Shown in pieces: positions 9,730-20,966 of a stretch of 64,000 nt of DNA (position 1 is the first letter of the stretch; every line of letters starts with the position of its first letter). The notes under the pieces were generated by a model. That model worked only from the letters and a program-made list of their open reading frames with translations, did not search any database and was not told the DNA's origin. The translations under genes were made by a program, and so were the position numbers. The DNA is from Metellina segmentata. Lineage: Eukaryota > Arthropoda > Arachnida > Araneae > Tetragnathidae. The stretch is from the NCBI GenBank assembly GCA_947359465.1, contig OX375877.1, positions 74,598,698-74,662,697 of the forward strand, given 5' to 3'.

Positions 9730-10309
9730 CAGGGCTCGAAATACCCGGGTGCACAGGTGCACTGTGCACCGGAAAATAAAATTGTGCACCTAATTTTTTT
9801 CTCTTTAGGTGCACCCAATGCACCTATCGTTATAAAAAAAAGCGGGGGAAACGTATTTTATGTTATTTTGATCTTTGAACAAAATATTAATATCGACTTT
9901 TCACGCTCTAAGGAACGTAATTAAAATTTCTAATATACACTATGCTACACTATGCGGAAACTTTAATTCAGAAAATGCTATGTTGCAATGAAGGAAAAAT
10001 ACAAAAATAAGGATGGACACTAAACCTTATGGGTAAAGATCTGCCAAAAACGTAGACGTTTCTGATTGCCAACCAATGTCTGATGATGACTGAATATTTG
10101 TAAGTAATAATTTCGCAGATAAAAATTTTTTTTAATATTTTATTTACTACCTACTTGTAACATACCCAACTAATAAAGTAGTTTACATTACATAAATGCT
10201 CTTAAAATACGTTTTTTTAAATCTACACCTAAAATATAATCTGTGCACCTAATTTAAAAACGTAGGTTCGCAAGGTGCACCTGTATTAAAAAATCTATTT
10301 CGAGGCCTG
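9730..10309. mobile_element. hAT element, 580 bp, perfect 8-bp TSD, nested in Helitron
   Basis: It starts CAGGGCTCGAAATACCCGGG and ends ATTTCGAGGCCTG, and is flanked by identical octamers CCGTAAAT (9722-9729 and 10310-10317). The first 100 bp and last 70 bp match the 154-bp MITE at 4981-5134, including the GTGCACCTAA motifs. The middle is about 430 bp of additional A+T-rich sequence with no transposase frame that I can recognise. It interrupts the Helitron, so it is the younger insertion. Confidence 0.92.
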
Positions 10310-10490
10310 CCGTAAATATAACAGAGGAAATATATTGTGTACTGGGGAAAAACAATTTTTGTCCTCGCGCCAAGAGGAAAGAAGCATTCATGTCCAACTT
10401 CCTTTTTCAGGCTTATTCATGTTCGATCTTGTACCTTGTAACTACGACCTGTTGGTTTTATCCATTAGTTCATCAGTTGTGCTTATGAAC

Positions 10491-10621
10491 ATGGAAAGTA
10501 GAGATTCTAGCGCATGCTCCGATTCTGTGGCCGAGTTATCTTCCAGGAAGAGGAAGAAAACAGGGAGAATACGAGTTGTTATGAAAGTTTTAAGAGCAAC
10601 CACTTACGAGTTAGTAACTTT
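10491..10621 (+). pseudogene. Possible captured exon fragment inside Helitron
   Basis: An ATG at 10491 (another in frame at 10485) opens a short frame rich in Ser and then in Lys/Arg, with a basic patch SSRKRKKTGRIRVVMKVLRA. The frame reaches a perfect splice-donor sequence, GTGAGT, at 10622, and then stops. Helitrons commonly capture exons with their splice sites, so this may be the 5' exon of a host gene. I do not recognise the protein. It could also be chance. Confidence 0.3.
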
Positions 10622-10783
10622 GTGAGTAAAATTTTACCAGAAAAAATCCGCAACTTATAATATTTTGCGATCGTGTTCCGGACAAAATAAAAATTACAGT
10701 GATGCGTTTCGTCCACCACCTCGTCCATAAAGTAAAATTCGCGGATTGACGAGCGATAGCGAGCAGGGGGCGTAGCCCCCTAG

Positions 10784-13284
10784 TCTAAAAAAGTTAAACT
10801 CAATGAAAGGCAAGAATATCAAGAACAGGATATTTTTACCTGCCTTGTTTAAAGTATTATGTAACTGAGTTTTGCATGTTTAACCGTAGCTCGGCCGACA
10901 CAGGCAGCCAGAAATATTTCCTGTGAATGAAGATAAATAAAAAAATCCTTACCTTATCAGTATGTTATGTTAAAAGGGTATAGGTATTGTTGAAAAAGAT
11001 AACTGATGATATTTTTGATCGGCAAAGATTAGCCACGCTGCGCATTAATGCAAAAAGCTGATAACTTTTTTTCTTCTTTTTGTTAATTTTTGACTGGGTG
11101 AGTTAATTTTTTTGATCTCACAGTATTTCATCACAAAGTCCAAGCAAAACGAAAAGACGTCTCGATATTTTTTAAATTTTACTGTTTTAAGAACCTTAAT
11201 CAGAGACATTTCCAGTGATTTACTTTTGATCATTTGATGATTCCTGAAAGTTGCAATGGGTGAAGGTACTGCAGCAAAAAGTGGAAACACGCTATGCAAC
11301 TTCCGTCTACTACAAAATGCTTAATGTTTGCGGTTCGCTACACTTATTTTATTTGTGATGGTGGTAAGTTCGACACTATACCTTTCTGGAATTTGGAAGT
11401 GGCTGAATTCTAGTGATCCTTACCTCTAGTCGACTGACTGTCTCTTGTGTGCCCCTTGTTATGATGTATGAGCAGTGGATGATTTATGACAATTCGATTG
11501 TTCTATGTTGCTTTTAACACACCAGTAAATGTTAGACGTATGCTATGTAAAGACTGTGGCAGCTAAGAGTGAACTCACCATAAGTATCTTATCAGTGTAT
11601 GTTATTACAGGTCTTCAGACTACTGGAAGTAATTTGCACCGCGTTGACATTTCAGCTATTCCTGTGTACTATCCTTCAAATAGTGTGCAGATTTCGAAGT
11701 CATATTGAATTCCTCAGGAGCGCTTGCTAGTTTGAAACGTCTGTGATCAAATCATGTCCAGGTGCAGAATGTTGAAAAACTGTCAACTTCAATGAACCCA
11801 AACAAATTCCATGATGTAGGTGTAATGCACTTCTATATTTACGTAATTTAATTTTAGCAGTGGTTGCAAAGTTTACGGTACTTCATCAAGAGTAACTTGT
11901 TTTGTTCTTAATAATTTGTAGATAGTATATTTATTGTCCAATGTATATGTATTGGACAGCGTACCTACTGTAACGTTTTTTTAAAACCACTGAATTTGTC
12001 AATGATAGAAGTTAATCGCATCCTCTTAATCAGTATTATGATAATATTTTAATCGGGGGGATGATCTTAAACCTATCATTACTTGTAAATACCAGGGGGC
12101 GGAGCCCCCACTTGTTTTAAGAAATAGGTACTCAAAAACTAAGCGTAGAAAGCAACCTAATAAATCCTTCATCAGAAAGACATAAGTTACTTGGACTGAC
12201 AGTGTTCAGTTCTTGTGAAATCATGTTGAACTTGTGTTGCCTAATGATGGAGTTTAATTTTTATGTTATTAGAAAGATACATTTTTAATATTTTGTTGAA
12301 ATATTTCCAAACATGATAATATTTTTGTTAGATATTGGGAAGTACGTTGAGAAAGTAATAAATAAATATCGTTTTATTGTATTTTATGAAAATTATATTT
12401 GAACAACTGAAACAAAGCAATTTGCAAACTTGGAAATCCAAATTAATTTTCTGAATTCGTCATTTCTTAGAATATGCATTGTTAGTTATCATGTGATTCC
12501 ATTTTTTACATTAGTCCTTTCTTTAATGTTTGTTCTTGCAAAATAAGTATCACATTTCGTTTAACAAACAGACCCGTAAAGGAAATTTAAATCTATGACA
12601 TTATGGAATTGTATTGTATAAATCTAAAGATCGCATATCTAAACAAAGAAAAATCCCTTAAATGGATAAGTTTGAAAAAATGATGAGAGAGAAAGAGATT
12701 GCTTGAAAGAGATGTTTCATTTCATATATATATTGGCTAGGTTTTCTAAAGTATGGATTTTCCACTGAAGCAAATGATTTCTATAATAGAAATTAAAGAT
12801 AAATAATGGAATCTGAATTCATGATGTGAATTTATGTGTATATCAACCCTTCTGTTTTTATTTGGTGATTTCTTATAATATACTTAATGTAAGGAGAGTA
12901 ATCATATGGTGTGTAGTGTAAGTAAATAAAAGCGTCACAGTTTACGTGGAGCGCGTGCTCAAAGAAAAAGAAACTCGTGTTCTTAGGTCACATAAAGTAA
13001 TACTATTTTTCAGATTTTTAATAAATATTCATTTATTACTTAAATTAAATTCTTATTCATCACACGCAACAACCACACCAAAGATTTGATTTGAAACTGC
13101 GTACAAGTAAGAATACGGCATATTTAAAATGGAACTTTGTCGATATTGTGAGAATACTACTGTTAAAAAAAATTTAGGACTAGGAATCCAGGATACAAAA
13201 TAGGACTTTTGAAGAATTCAAAAAAATTTTGTTGTAGTGACAGATGGTTAAAGTTGTCTACTTTAAGAGTTGAAGCTATATTTA
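10784..13284. other. Long AT-rich interval, one GC hairpin
   Basis: No coding sequence was recognised; the 84-codon minus frame at 11299-11045 is low-complexity. At 12095-12109 a hairpin GGGGGC-gga-GCCCCC resembles the HelB terminal hairpin, but ACTTGT follows instead of CTAG, so it is at best a decayed Helitron end. Confidence 0.4.
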
Positions 13285-14667
13285 CACTCTATAACAAAAA
13301 AATCGACGCACCAAGAAGGAGTTGTCCGATGGAGACAAAAATTGGTGGATAAGAAAATTATGTACAGAATAGAAAATGATTAAAATTTCAGAACAATTGA
13401 ATGATTTATTTCAGAGTTACAGTAACCTCTAGCCTGGATGCAAGCTGCCACACGGCGTGGCATAGACCGATAAAGCTCCCATAAGGTTGGTCTCCTGCGG
13501 TATTTCTTGCCAAATTTGCTCCAATTGTCGGACTACGTCATCAACATTCCCTACTTGATGCAGTCGCCTTCCCCACATATCCCAGACATGCTCGATGGGA
13601 GAGAGATCGTGTGATCTGGCTGGCCAAAGAAGTGTTTGACAAGCTTGAAGACAGTTCATAGCAACACCTGCCGTATATGGTCTGGCATTGTCTTGCTGAA
13701 AAATAAGCCCAGGGTACTGCGAAAAGAACGGTAGCAAAACAGGTATCAGAATGTCGTCAACGTACAACTGTGCAGTAAGTGTTCCTCTAATGACGAGCAA
13801 AGGGGCCAAGCTATCAAGGGATATGGCACCACAGACCATAACTCCTTGTTGAGGGCCCGTGTGGCGTGCAATAGTGAAAGCAGGATCGGCACGCTGCCCT
13901 GGACGTCTCCAGAAACGTCTTCGATTATCGTCAGGATACAGTTGGAAGCGGGATTCGTCGCTAAAGACTATACGTCCCCAGTCAGCATCATTCCAGCGTG
14001 ATCGAGCCAAGCACCATTATAATCTGGCTCAACAGTGTGCAGGCGTGAGTGGCAGGTGGCGTAACGGTCGGTACTAGCGTAGATTTCGCTCTCTCAGCCG
14101 TCTGTGAATGGTCATGGTGGGCACTCGTGTGTGGGTCGCACGACTGATGGTTGATAGCGATGAATCAGGCGCTGTGACAGCTGATCTGACAATCACTTTG
14201 TCCTCGCGATCTGTTGTGGCCCTACGTCGACCGCTACCATCATGACGCTGAAAACTGCCACTGTCCACCCACTCTTGCCACCATCTTCTAATCGCCGCAT
14301 CGCTTCGACTCGCATGACGAGCGATTCTCCGATTTGCCCAACCCGCCTCTTTCAATCCTATGATACGACCTCTTTCAAACTCTGAGAGCTGCTCGTAATA
14401 AGCTCGAATCATGCGGCGAGGCATTTGTTCATTCGTTGAAAGGTATCCTAAGTCGAAATGCAGCAGAAACTTTTAACAACAGTTCAAGAACAACTTATAT
14501 ACATCTACTGAATGCGCAGTTCCGATGCGCTGGAGATCGCACTATTTATTCATTGGACACCAAATTTTAATAATTTGCATATTTGGTCAAAACATTTTGC
14601 ATACGAAATTTCAAAGCAATCGGATGATTCCTTCTTGGTGCGTCGATTTTTTTTTTGTTATAGAGTG
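13285..14667 (-). mobile_element. Tc1 element, nearly complete, 1383 bp
   Basis: Inverted terminal repeats begin CACTCTATAAC, then a run of A, then ATCGACGCACCAAGAAGGA at both ends, matching over about 45 bp. TA duplications are at 13283-13284 and 14668-14669. Size, ends and the single transposase on the minus strand are those of a full-length Tc1-family element (Tcb1-like). It is the most intact transposon in the window but carries stops and a frameshift. A truncated relative is at 52575-53232. Confidence 0.93.
13430..14424 (-). pseudogene. Tc1 (Tcb1-like) transposase, three stops and one frameshift
   Basis: The start MPRRMIRAYYEQLSEFERGR leads into two helix-turn-helix DNA-binding segments (LKEAGWANRRIARH, then IRRWWQEWVDSGSF) and a basic GSGRRRAT linker. 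Catalytic motifs follow in the same frame: FSDESRF (first Asp), FQQDNARPYT (second Asp) and SPIEHVWD (Glu). I count 32 residues between second Asp and Glu, two fewer than the usual 34. In-frame TAG, TGA and TAA codons lie at about 14074-14015 between the halves. A frameshift near 13490 scrambles the last 20 residues, which should read like MPRRVAACIQARG. Inactive. Confidence 0.93.
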
Positions 14668-15204
14668 TATAAGCAATATTTTTCTTATCTGTTTAAAGTT
14701 TGTTGAAACAGTGAATTTATTTTTGAAAAAACACTCCCAAATCGACCTACCTTTTTTAAAAAGTGGCAATAGGTTACCTTTCATTACTAGAAATTATAAA
14801 AATGCCAAAAAAAAGTTATTTTCCTGACACTTAAAATATATTGGTATTTTCTACCAAATGAAAAATTAGTTATTCCCTCCTCAGTTACCCAATTCAACTC
14901 GAATTAGGTAAGGTAATAATACTGCTAAGCAATATAAAAAGGGCAAACTTGGTAATAATGTACGCACTCGTTGATTACTTTTTATACTCGCTCTATCGTG
15001 GGTTAAATTTATAACCAAATTATCCTTGTCATCTCATTGATTATAGTTATATTTGACTTCTTTCACGAGAAATTGCTCACACACAATCAATAAATACAAT
15101 TAATCCTGATATTGGTTAATTAAAACACGAGTAATACAAGCTATACTATTTATTATAAAATAAGAGAAAATTCAATTATATTTATAAAGACACTTTGTGG
15201 AAAC
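14668..15204. other. AT-rich sequence, nothing recognised
   Basis: No ORF, terminal repeat or tRNA-like element seen. Confidence 0.45.
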
Positions 15205-15306
15205 GCGTATGCGATGGTATAATTAAATATTAAAATAAGTGTATGCGATGGTATAATTAAATATTACAATAAGTGTTGCGATGGTATAATTAAATATTAA
15301 AATAAA
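15205..15306. repeat. Short tandem repeat, three 33-34-bp units
   Basis: The core GCGATGGTATAATTAAATAT starts at 15211, 15245 and 15278, each followed by TA(A/C)AATAA. The copies are almost identical, so the array is recent. Confidence 0.9.
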
Positions 15307-16760
15307 TTTGTTAATTTCTACAGTTGACAATGCTAGTAACATGCTTAATTTTTTAGTTCCATTTAAATAATTATTTTTATAATTGAGATGTATAGTTTTG
15401 AGCTATGAATTAGTTTTTTATTTCTGAGTTATTGTGACAAGTGAGACAGATGTATCTTGAAGGTGTGAGATTTAATACTTGACTTAATAGACTTGACTGG
15501 GTATCTTGAGACGTAAATATTCGTGAACACCGAAGCATATACAAGATACGTTTCACTAATCACATTCTATTAACGATTAAAGCACTCGAATAGTGAGCTC
15601 TAAAACCTGTTGTAGTGTGTGTCTTAACGGATTGTACGAACAGTTTAACAACTTTCCTGAGAGATACCACTTTATTTCCTAATAAAAGTTTGCTGTATTA
15701 CATTTAGATCCCATTTAGATCTGTAGAGGTTATCAATGGATAATCTCAATTTTTATCCTTTGTTCTTTTAGACTTCTTAAGGTTATTTACTCACGGACTT
15801 GAAGTTACTTTTACAGAGGAACGACGTCAAATATGTACCTTAAAAATTTCCATCAAACATGCTTTAAAATGATGCTTTCCGATGCTTTAAAAACTAAATA
15901 GTATTTTTTTCTGTATATGTAACAGTGCTTTAATCCTACTCTTCCTACTCTACTGTTACATTAGTAATTACCTGGATTTTTAGGCTTATGTCTGGGTATC
16001 GTTTTGGAAATTTCGACAACGCAATTAAGGTGTTCAATAACATAATAGCCTAAATTATCAAACGACGCAGTTAATAACTGTAATAAGTCCTCTGGGTCCA
16101 ATATCCTTAATTTAAGCAGTTTAAGGGTAATATTATAGTTTCCTGCAGGAGAACCGATGTACAAGTTTTACTGTGACAGATTCAAAGTTCTAAGAGGTTT
16201 ATCCTGTGAATAATTGTTTTCGTCTTAATGAAGAAAGTACTTTTTTATTTTTTAAATTTCTATCTGTTTATTTAGTGTGTCATAAACAAAATACGCTATA
16301 ATTTTTAAAATTAAGCGTAGGCTATAAAGGTTTCGTAAATTTCTCTTTAAGTATACTATAAGAGTAAAAATTATTCCTCTTATTTTAAAGTCATTTGAAA
16401 ATAAATTTAGATGAAGATTTAGGTTTGATTTTAATTATGCCTATACCCACGTGACACTCATATTTTTTATCTAAGTTCGAATAAATTATCAAATGCAAGT
16501 ACAAAATTTGAAAGAAAGATTTGTTTACAAAGATAGGTTGAACACCCCAAATATGATTTTCTTACTTATTCCCTTGCCATTTCCACTCGAAACTAGTCCA
16601 TTGAGTTTAATGTTTTCACGATTTTATGAATTACTCAGATATAACATACACCTTAAAAATAAAAGTCATAGACAGAAAGAGCGAGCAAAGGAAAAAATAC
16701 ACAGCATAAATATATAACATATCATTTCTCAATCCCATTCAGCTATTTGTGTTTTAGTTG
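15307..16760. other. AT-rich sequence, nothing recognised
   Basis: Two short frames (67 codons minus near 16100, 74 codons plus near 16600) look like chance in A+T-rich DNA. No repeats with recognisable ends. Confidence 0.45.
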
Positions 16761-16854
16761 TGGTTGACTGTTTGGTTGTTTTGGGGTTTTATAGCGCAAA
16801 AGCCATATTTGATAACGCTACGCCAATAATAAGACAGATAACACCATGTCAACC
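16761..16854 (-). repeat. SINE-B 3' fragment, minus
   Basis: TTGGTTGTTTTGGGGTTTTA, then GCGCAAAAGCCATATTTGAT and AAGACAGATAACACCATG, match the 3' body of SINE-B as seen at 34500-34550 and 43507-43575. Confidence 0.6.
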
Positions 16855-17087
16855 TTTTGACTATTGTAAAGATATAATAAGCGATTCGTTCTTGTCGCGA
16901 TACTTATAATTTTAAAAGAATAACTGCTGTACCGATCGTAGTCTAAAGGTTAAGAAGGTCATTAAAGGTTAAAGATGGGATAAGTGAATAAAGTAATGTG
17001 ACAAAAGCAGAAAACTATTGCTAATATATATAGTCGAGCTCGACAACCGGGATTACTAAAGACAGTTAATCCTATGCGTATGTATAA
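16855..17087. other. Unannotated spacer
   Basis: Short spacer between SINE fragments; nothing recognised. Confidence 0.4.
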
Positions 17088-17278
17088 TAAACGTCGTACT
17101 GGAGCAACAAAACAGGCGAATACCAACAGCCCGCCATCAAGACCGAAGGGAAACTCTTAGAATAACATCGTGTTATTTTGAACCACAGTCAGCTGAGCTG
17201 GTACACCACTCTACAAACTTCCGCACCACGACAAAGTAAGGACATTTGAGGCCTCGAAGTATTTAACGTGCACCAGTT
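17088..17278 (-). repeat. SINE-A monomer 1 of a tandem trimer (headless)
   Basis: It starts TAAACGTCGTACTGGAGCAA (the SINE 3' end read in reverse), passes through TTTTGAACCACAGTCAGCTG and CACCACGACAAAGTAAGGAC, and ends at AACGTGCACCAGTT. There the next monomer starts directly. The tRNA-like head expected after this point is missing. Confidence 0.75.
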
Positions 17279-17456
17279 AATTAACGTCACATTAGAGTTA
17301 CACAGCGCTATTGCCGACCGTCCGGCATCAAGCCCCAAGGAAAAGAATCGAGGACATCACCGCGTAATTTTTAACCACGGTCAGATAATTAACTTCCACA
17401 CCACGCCAACGTGAGGACATTCGACGCATCGAAATATTTAACGCGTGCCGTTTAGA
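17279..17456 (-). repeat. SINE-A monomer 2 of a tandem trimer (headless)
   Basis: It runs from TTAACGTCACATTAGAG to the AACGCGTGCCGTT position, the same internal junction point as monomer 1. A short deletion removes the CTGAGCTGGCA-containing part of the body. Confidence 0.75.
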
Positions 17457-17757
17457 TAACGTCGCACTTTAGTAACAAAACGGGCTTTTGCTTACAGTCC
17501 GGGATCAATCCTGAATCGAAAGATGCGAGGATAACACCTCGTATTTTTGAACCACGGTCAAATGACGAGGTCGTCACCTGAGCTGGCAAACCACTCTACA
17601 ATCTTCCACACCATGCCAACGCGAGGACATTTTTTGACACAACAGTTAACGTGCATCAGTTCCCTTCCCCGATTGCTCAAGACGGTCTTTGGTTGGATTC
17701 GAACTTTCAACCTTCTGGTTGCTAATCCGTAAGTCTGTCAAACGGGCAACAGCGGCC
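17457..17757 (-). repeat. SINE-A monomer 3 with tRNA-like head
   Basis: It begins TAACGTCGCACTTTAGTAAC and continues to a complete head, whose minus-strand B box is GGTTGAAAGTTCGAATCCAA and whose A-box region is near CCGTTTGACAGACTTACGG. It is the only unit of the three with a head, so it would be the only one able to drive Pol III transcription. The 61- and 87-codon frames here are by-products. Confidence 0.75.
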
Positions 17758-18031
17758 CTAAATCACAAGGGAAAAAATATCAATAGAGTACTTCCGGTCC
17801 GAGAAATCTGCGCACTCCTAAAGGACGCTGGTGCTGTGAATTGTTTCTTCAGGGGTGTTATTTTAAATTCCATTTTCCTTAAATTGGAAGAACCGTATTT
17901 CAATTTTCGTCTAAACCGCAATATGGAATTTACATTTTCGAAGAACGATTAAATCTGTTTTTGCGGTAAGTGGATAGATTAATTACTTAGCGCAGGAGAA
18001 AAGTAACAGGCTCTTGGAAAATATATGCGAT
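17758..18031. other. Unannotated spacer
   Basis: Nothing recognised. Confidence 0.4.
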
Positions 18032-18257
18032 CAGTGTCTTAAGGAAAAGATCCGAGGACAACACCTCGGCATTTTGAATCACGAGCAGATGACTGAGCTA
18101 GCAACACTCCAAACTTCCACTTATAAAAGGACATTTGAGGCCACAACAAATTCAACGTGTCCCAGCCCCGATGTACACGACGATCTCGGATTGAATCGAA
18201 TTTTGAACTCGATGCCCAACGATTGCTAATCCGCCCCTCTTGCAACCGGGCTATCTT
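18032..18257 (-). repeat. SINE-A copy, minus, 3' truncated
   Basis: AAGGAAAAGATCCGAGGACA, GAGCAGATGACTGAGCTAGC and ACATTTGAGGCCACAAC follow the family order. The head at the right reads, on the minus strand, AACCGG-type A-box sequence and a decayed B box near GAATCGAATTTTGAACTCG. The 3' end (TTAACGTCGCACTGG) is missing. Confidence 0.7.
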
Positions 18258-18660
18258 GACTCGGTTACATGAAATGGTTGGTTCGTTTTGATCTGATGCG
18301 TACCAATCACTCGCCTTGGATGCGTATTTTTAGACTTCTGTTTGACAAACACGCATGGCCTGTATTATTTCGTATAAATAAAATAAAATATTGTCGTTGC
18401 TAGAGTTTTCTTTTTCACCCGCCAACATACGTTTACCACTCATATAATTCAAAATATACTTTCCGCGATGGAGTAAGTGTAATGTGAAAAGTTTTCTTGT
18501 TTGCTATGTAAGTAGTGAAAGGGTGCGTGTATTCTGATTCCTTCCCATCTTTGGGTTGCGCAACTTATTTGCCTCAGTACGAAGGTCTTAAAATGCGAAA
18601 CTAATATTTGAGTCCTTCAAGCATTTCCAGCAGGTGGCTACACAAACTCATTTTATATTC

Positions 18661-18782
18661 AGGTATTTAATTAACGTTGCACTGGAGCAACACAACGGGC
18701 TATTGGTGACGATCTGAAAGCAACCTCGGAGAGAAGAATTCGAGGATAACACCACGGAATGTTAGCCCCCCCCCCCCACTTC
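18661..18782 (-). repeat. SINE-A 3' part, minus, ending in a C-tract
   Basis: GGTATTTAATTAACGTTGCA, CTGGAGCAACACAACGGGCT and GAATTCGAGGATAACACCAC match the family 3' half; the copy ends in a run of about 14 C residues. The 400 bases before this (18258-18660) contain nothing I can name. Confidence 0.7.
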
Positions 18783-19062
18783 AAAACTGGTACAGGCTAG
18801 CCTATGCAAAATAAATACACAATAACGGCGCCTATATATTCTGTAAGAGCTCGGTTGGTTGCACCCGTCATTGCACATAGGTAGGTAGACAACTAATGGA
18901 TTACGGAGTACACTGCTGTCTCCCCACACACTGAGAATACCAATCCAAAAAGAACGAAGTTGGCGCCTAAAAAATTAAGATATTACCTGACCTTGTTATG
19001 AATGTAAAAAAGAACATAGTTCAGCTACTGTTACTTGCTCATACATATTTCTGTGTGATCCA

Positions 19063-19205
19063 TATAGAACATTCCATGTAGAACATTCCATATAGAACAT
19101 TCCATGTAGAACATTCCATCTAGAATATTCCCTCCAGAATATTCCATCTAGAATATTCCCTTCAGAACATTCCATCTAGAATATTCTCTCCAGAACATTC
19201 CATGC
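19063..19205. repeat. Minisatellite of about 14-bp units with GAACATTC core
   Basis: About ten tandem units of the form (T/C)AGAA(C/T)ATTCC(A/C)T(G/C/A)T vary slightly from unit to unit. Each unit contains the palindrome GAANNTTC, which equals a tail-to-tail heat-shock-element pair. The array lies between two SINE-A copies with no gene nearby that I can see. Confidence 0.9.
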
Positions 19206-19299
19206 AATATTGAATCATGTGAAACATACAGGACACAAAAGGCGAAGATGACGGGATGAAGTCTTTCGAATTAATTTTCAAATTATTACGATTAAACAA

Positions 19300-19590
19300 C
19301 TAATGTTGAACTGAAGACACACAACAGACAATCGGTGGCAGTCTGGGATCAATCCCGAAGGAAAAGGTCCAAGGACAACGCTTGGTAATTTTGAACCATG
19401 GTTTGATGACGAGAAAAACTACTCATCTGGCATCCCACTCTCATAACCACCGCGCCATGCTATTGTGAGTACATTTGATGCCATTACAGATTTAATGTGC
19501 GCCAACTTCCCTTGTACACAACGGTCTTTGACTAGATTGGAACTTTGAACCCTCCATAGGCTAATCCTTTATTCCTCCAACCGGGCTAAT
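19300..19590 (-). repeat. SINE-A copy, minus, near full length
   Basis: The copy runs from CTAATGTTGAACTGAAGACA through GGGATCAATCCCGAAGGAAA and CACCGCGCCATGCTATTGTG to a head whose minus strand reads CCCGGTTGGAGGAATAAAGG and, further in, GGTTCAAAGTTCCAATC as the B box. Moderately diverged. Confidence 0.8.
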
Positions 19591-19620
19591 ACGATCAATT
19601 ACATTCAGTGAAGGTATTCA

Positions 19621-19930
19621 GTGAACGTATTCAGATCACGTGCCAAAACCATAGTAAGACTGAGAACTGGACACCTTAGGGGAATGAAAATTCAGCCGAA
19701 TGGAACAAGAACATATCCCATCTATAAAAACTGTGATACAGAATTAAGTCCCGAACACGTCCTCTCTTGCCCGGCCATCTTATCGAGCATTCAACAAATT
19801 AGTGACTCTCCCTTGGAGGACCTGTACTCGGACAATTGCCTTAAAATAGCTGAGATTGTGTGAACCGTGCATGGCCCTATTTGAAGTGTTCTATCCATGG
19901 ACAAGACAACAACAACATCTACGCAACGGA
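19621..19930 (+). pseudogene. Non-LTR retrotransposon ORF2 C-terminal tail
   Basis: The frame contains SRAKTIVRLRTGHLRGMKI, then a Cys-x2-Cys-like NCDTELSPEHVLSCPAIL block. That arrangement is typical of the end of LINE ORF2 proteins, where an RNase-H-associated RLRTGH segment precedes a zinc knuckle with the consensus C..C.....E...H.L..C. The first Cys of the knuckle is replaced, leaving KNC. The frame stops at 19861. Everything upstream is lost: a 5'-truncated relic of an I/Jockey-like LINE. Confidence 0.65.
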
Positions 19931-20966
19931 CGTACTTGCGGCCACTTCACACTATACAAAAAAAAAAACTAATCTTTTGAAATGGTATGTAATATACAAT
20001 ACAGATTGATGCTTTGAATAATAATGGCCTTTTAACGACATCTGACAGTTAAATTACAAAGCTGAAGACCCGAACAATACCCGGAACAATTTTAATCCCA
20101 TTGCCCAAGACGTCTTTCAAACCTCTGATGATGTCGGCTTTATAAAATAAAATCAATAACTTAATCACGTCCGTCAGCCTTATAAAATATAGTTAATGGG
20201 CTAGTTTGATGTTAGTTAAGAAGGACATCAAGGAGGCCTTCAAAAATGCAACGATGAAAATAATAACTTTTAATTCCGTACATTGAGTAATTTGCTAAAC
20301 TTTTCTAAAACATGGATGTAAGTTCAAGATATTGTTATGGTTATTTTTACAGAAATCTATGTTCTAGTTCCTCTTTCTTCTTAAGTTTTTTTATAGGAAA
20401 TCCCTTTTAAACTTTCTGTGTTGTAAATTTGATGTGGGCATATCTACTAAACCGACACTTTCTAATTGACTTATCCTCTCTCACAATTTCCAAAACTCAA
20501 TTTCAAAGAATCGAAGATTTATTTCCGCGTTTCTTTTTTTCTGAGATTTATTTCATTACCGTTGAAAAGCGAACAATATTTCCCCCTTTGCTTCCTCTTT
20601 CCTGAACGCTGTTTCCTTTAACAGCGGAAATTCGCCCTTTTTACTGTGGTTAATTGTTTTAACGAATGATTTTCACATACAGAGCGGATCATTCAGAAAA
20701 TTAGCACCAACTTTTAATGAAATAAGGAAGTAGCGAAAAGTTAAATGAAATTAAATCAGAACAAATATTAACTTTTTTAACAGAGGCGTGTGAATAATTC
20801 GACAGAAGTGTTTTTATTTGAGTTGTTTCCTTTCAGATTCATTCCAAATTTCGTCCATATCTTGAATAAATCAGAATCTTCATATAAATTACTTACGAAA
20901 ATAATTGAAGACACATTTGAAAATGAGGATGCTAAAATAAAATTTTTAAGTCTTCAGTTCAATGTA
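19931..20966. other. Unannotated spacer
   Basis: No gene recognised. 20560-20720 is slightly less A+T-rich. An 84-codon frame at 20790-21044 runs into the transposon end that follows and has no family resemblance. Confidence 0.4.

Larger units (their letters stand above)
9298..10783 (+). mobile_element. Helitron, 1486 bp (family HelB), with nested hAT
   Basis: The 5' end is A followed by TCTATATTATAAAAAAATTG, a typical Helitron start. The 3' end is TTGACGAGCGATAGCGAGCA plus the hairpin GGGGGC-gta-GCCCCC and CTAG, with T after it. No target duplication is present. Without the 580-bp hAT element and its 8-bp duplication, the Helitron is about 900 bp. It carries no Rep/helicase coding sequence, so it is non-autonomous. 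A basic-residue-rich exon-like frame lies near the 3' end. Confidence 0.75.

Noticed and set aside
12095..12109. Helitron terminal hairpin
   Set aside because: The GC hairpin fits, but the following bases are ACTTGT and the GCGAGCAG motif is missing.
19063..19205. CRISPR-like array
   Set aside because: Eukaryotic context, 14-bp units with no unique spacers; a minisatellite.
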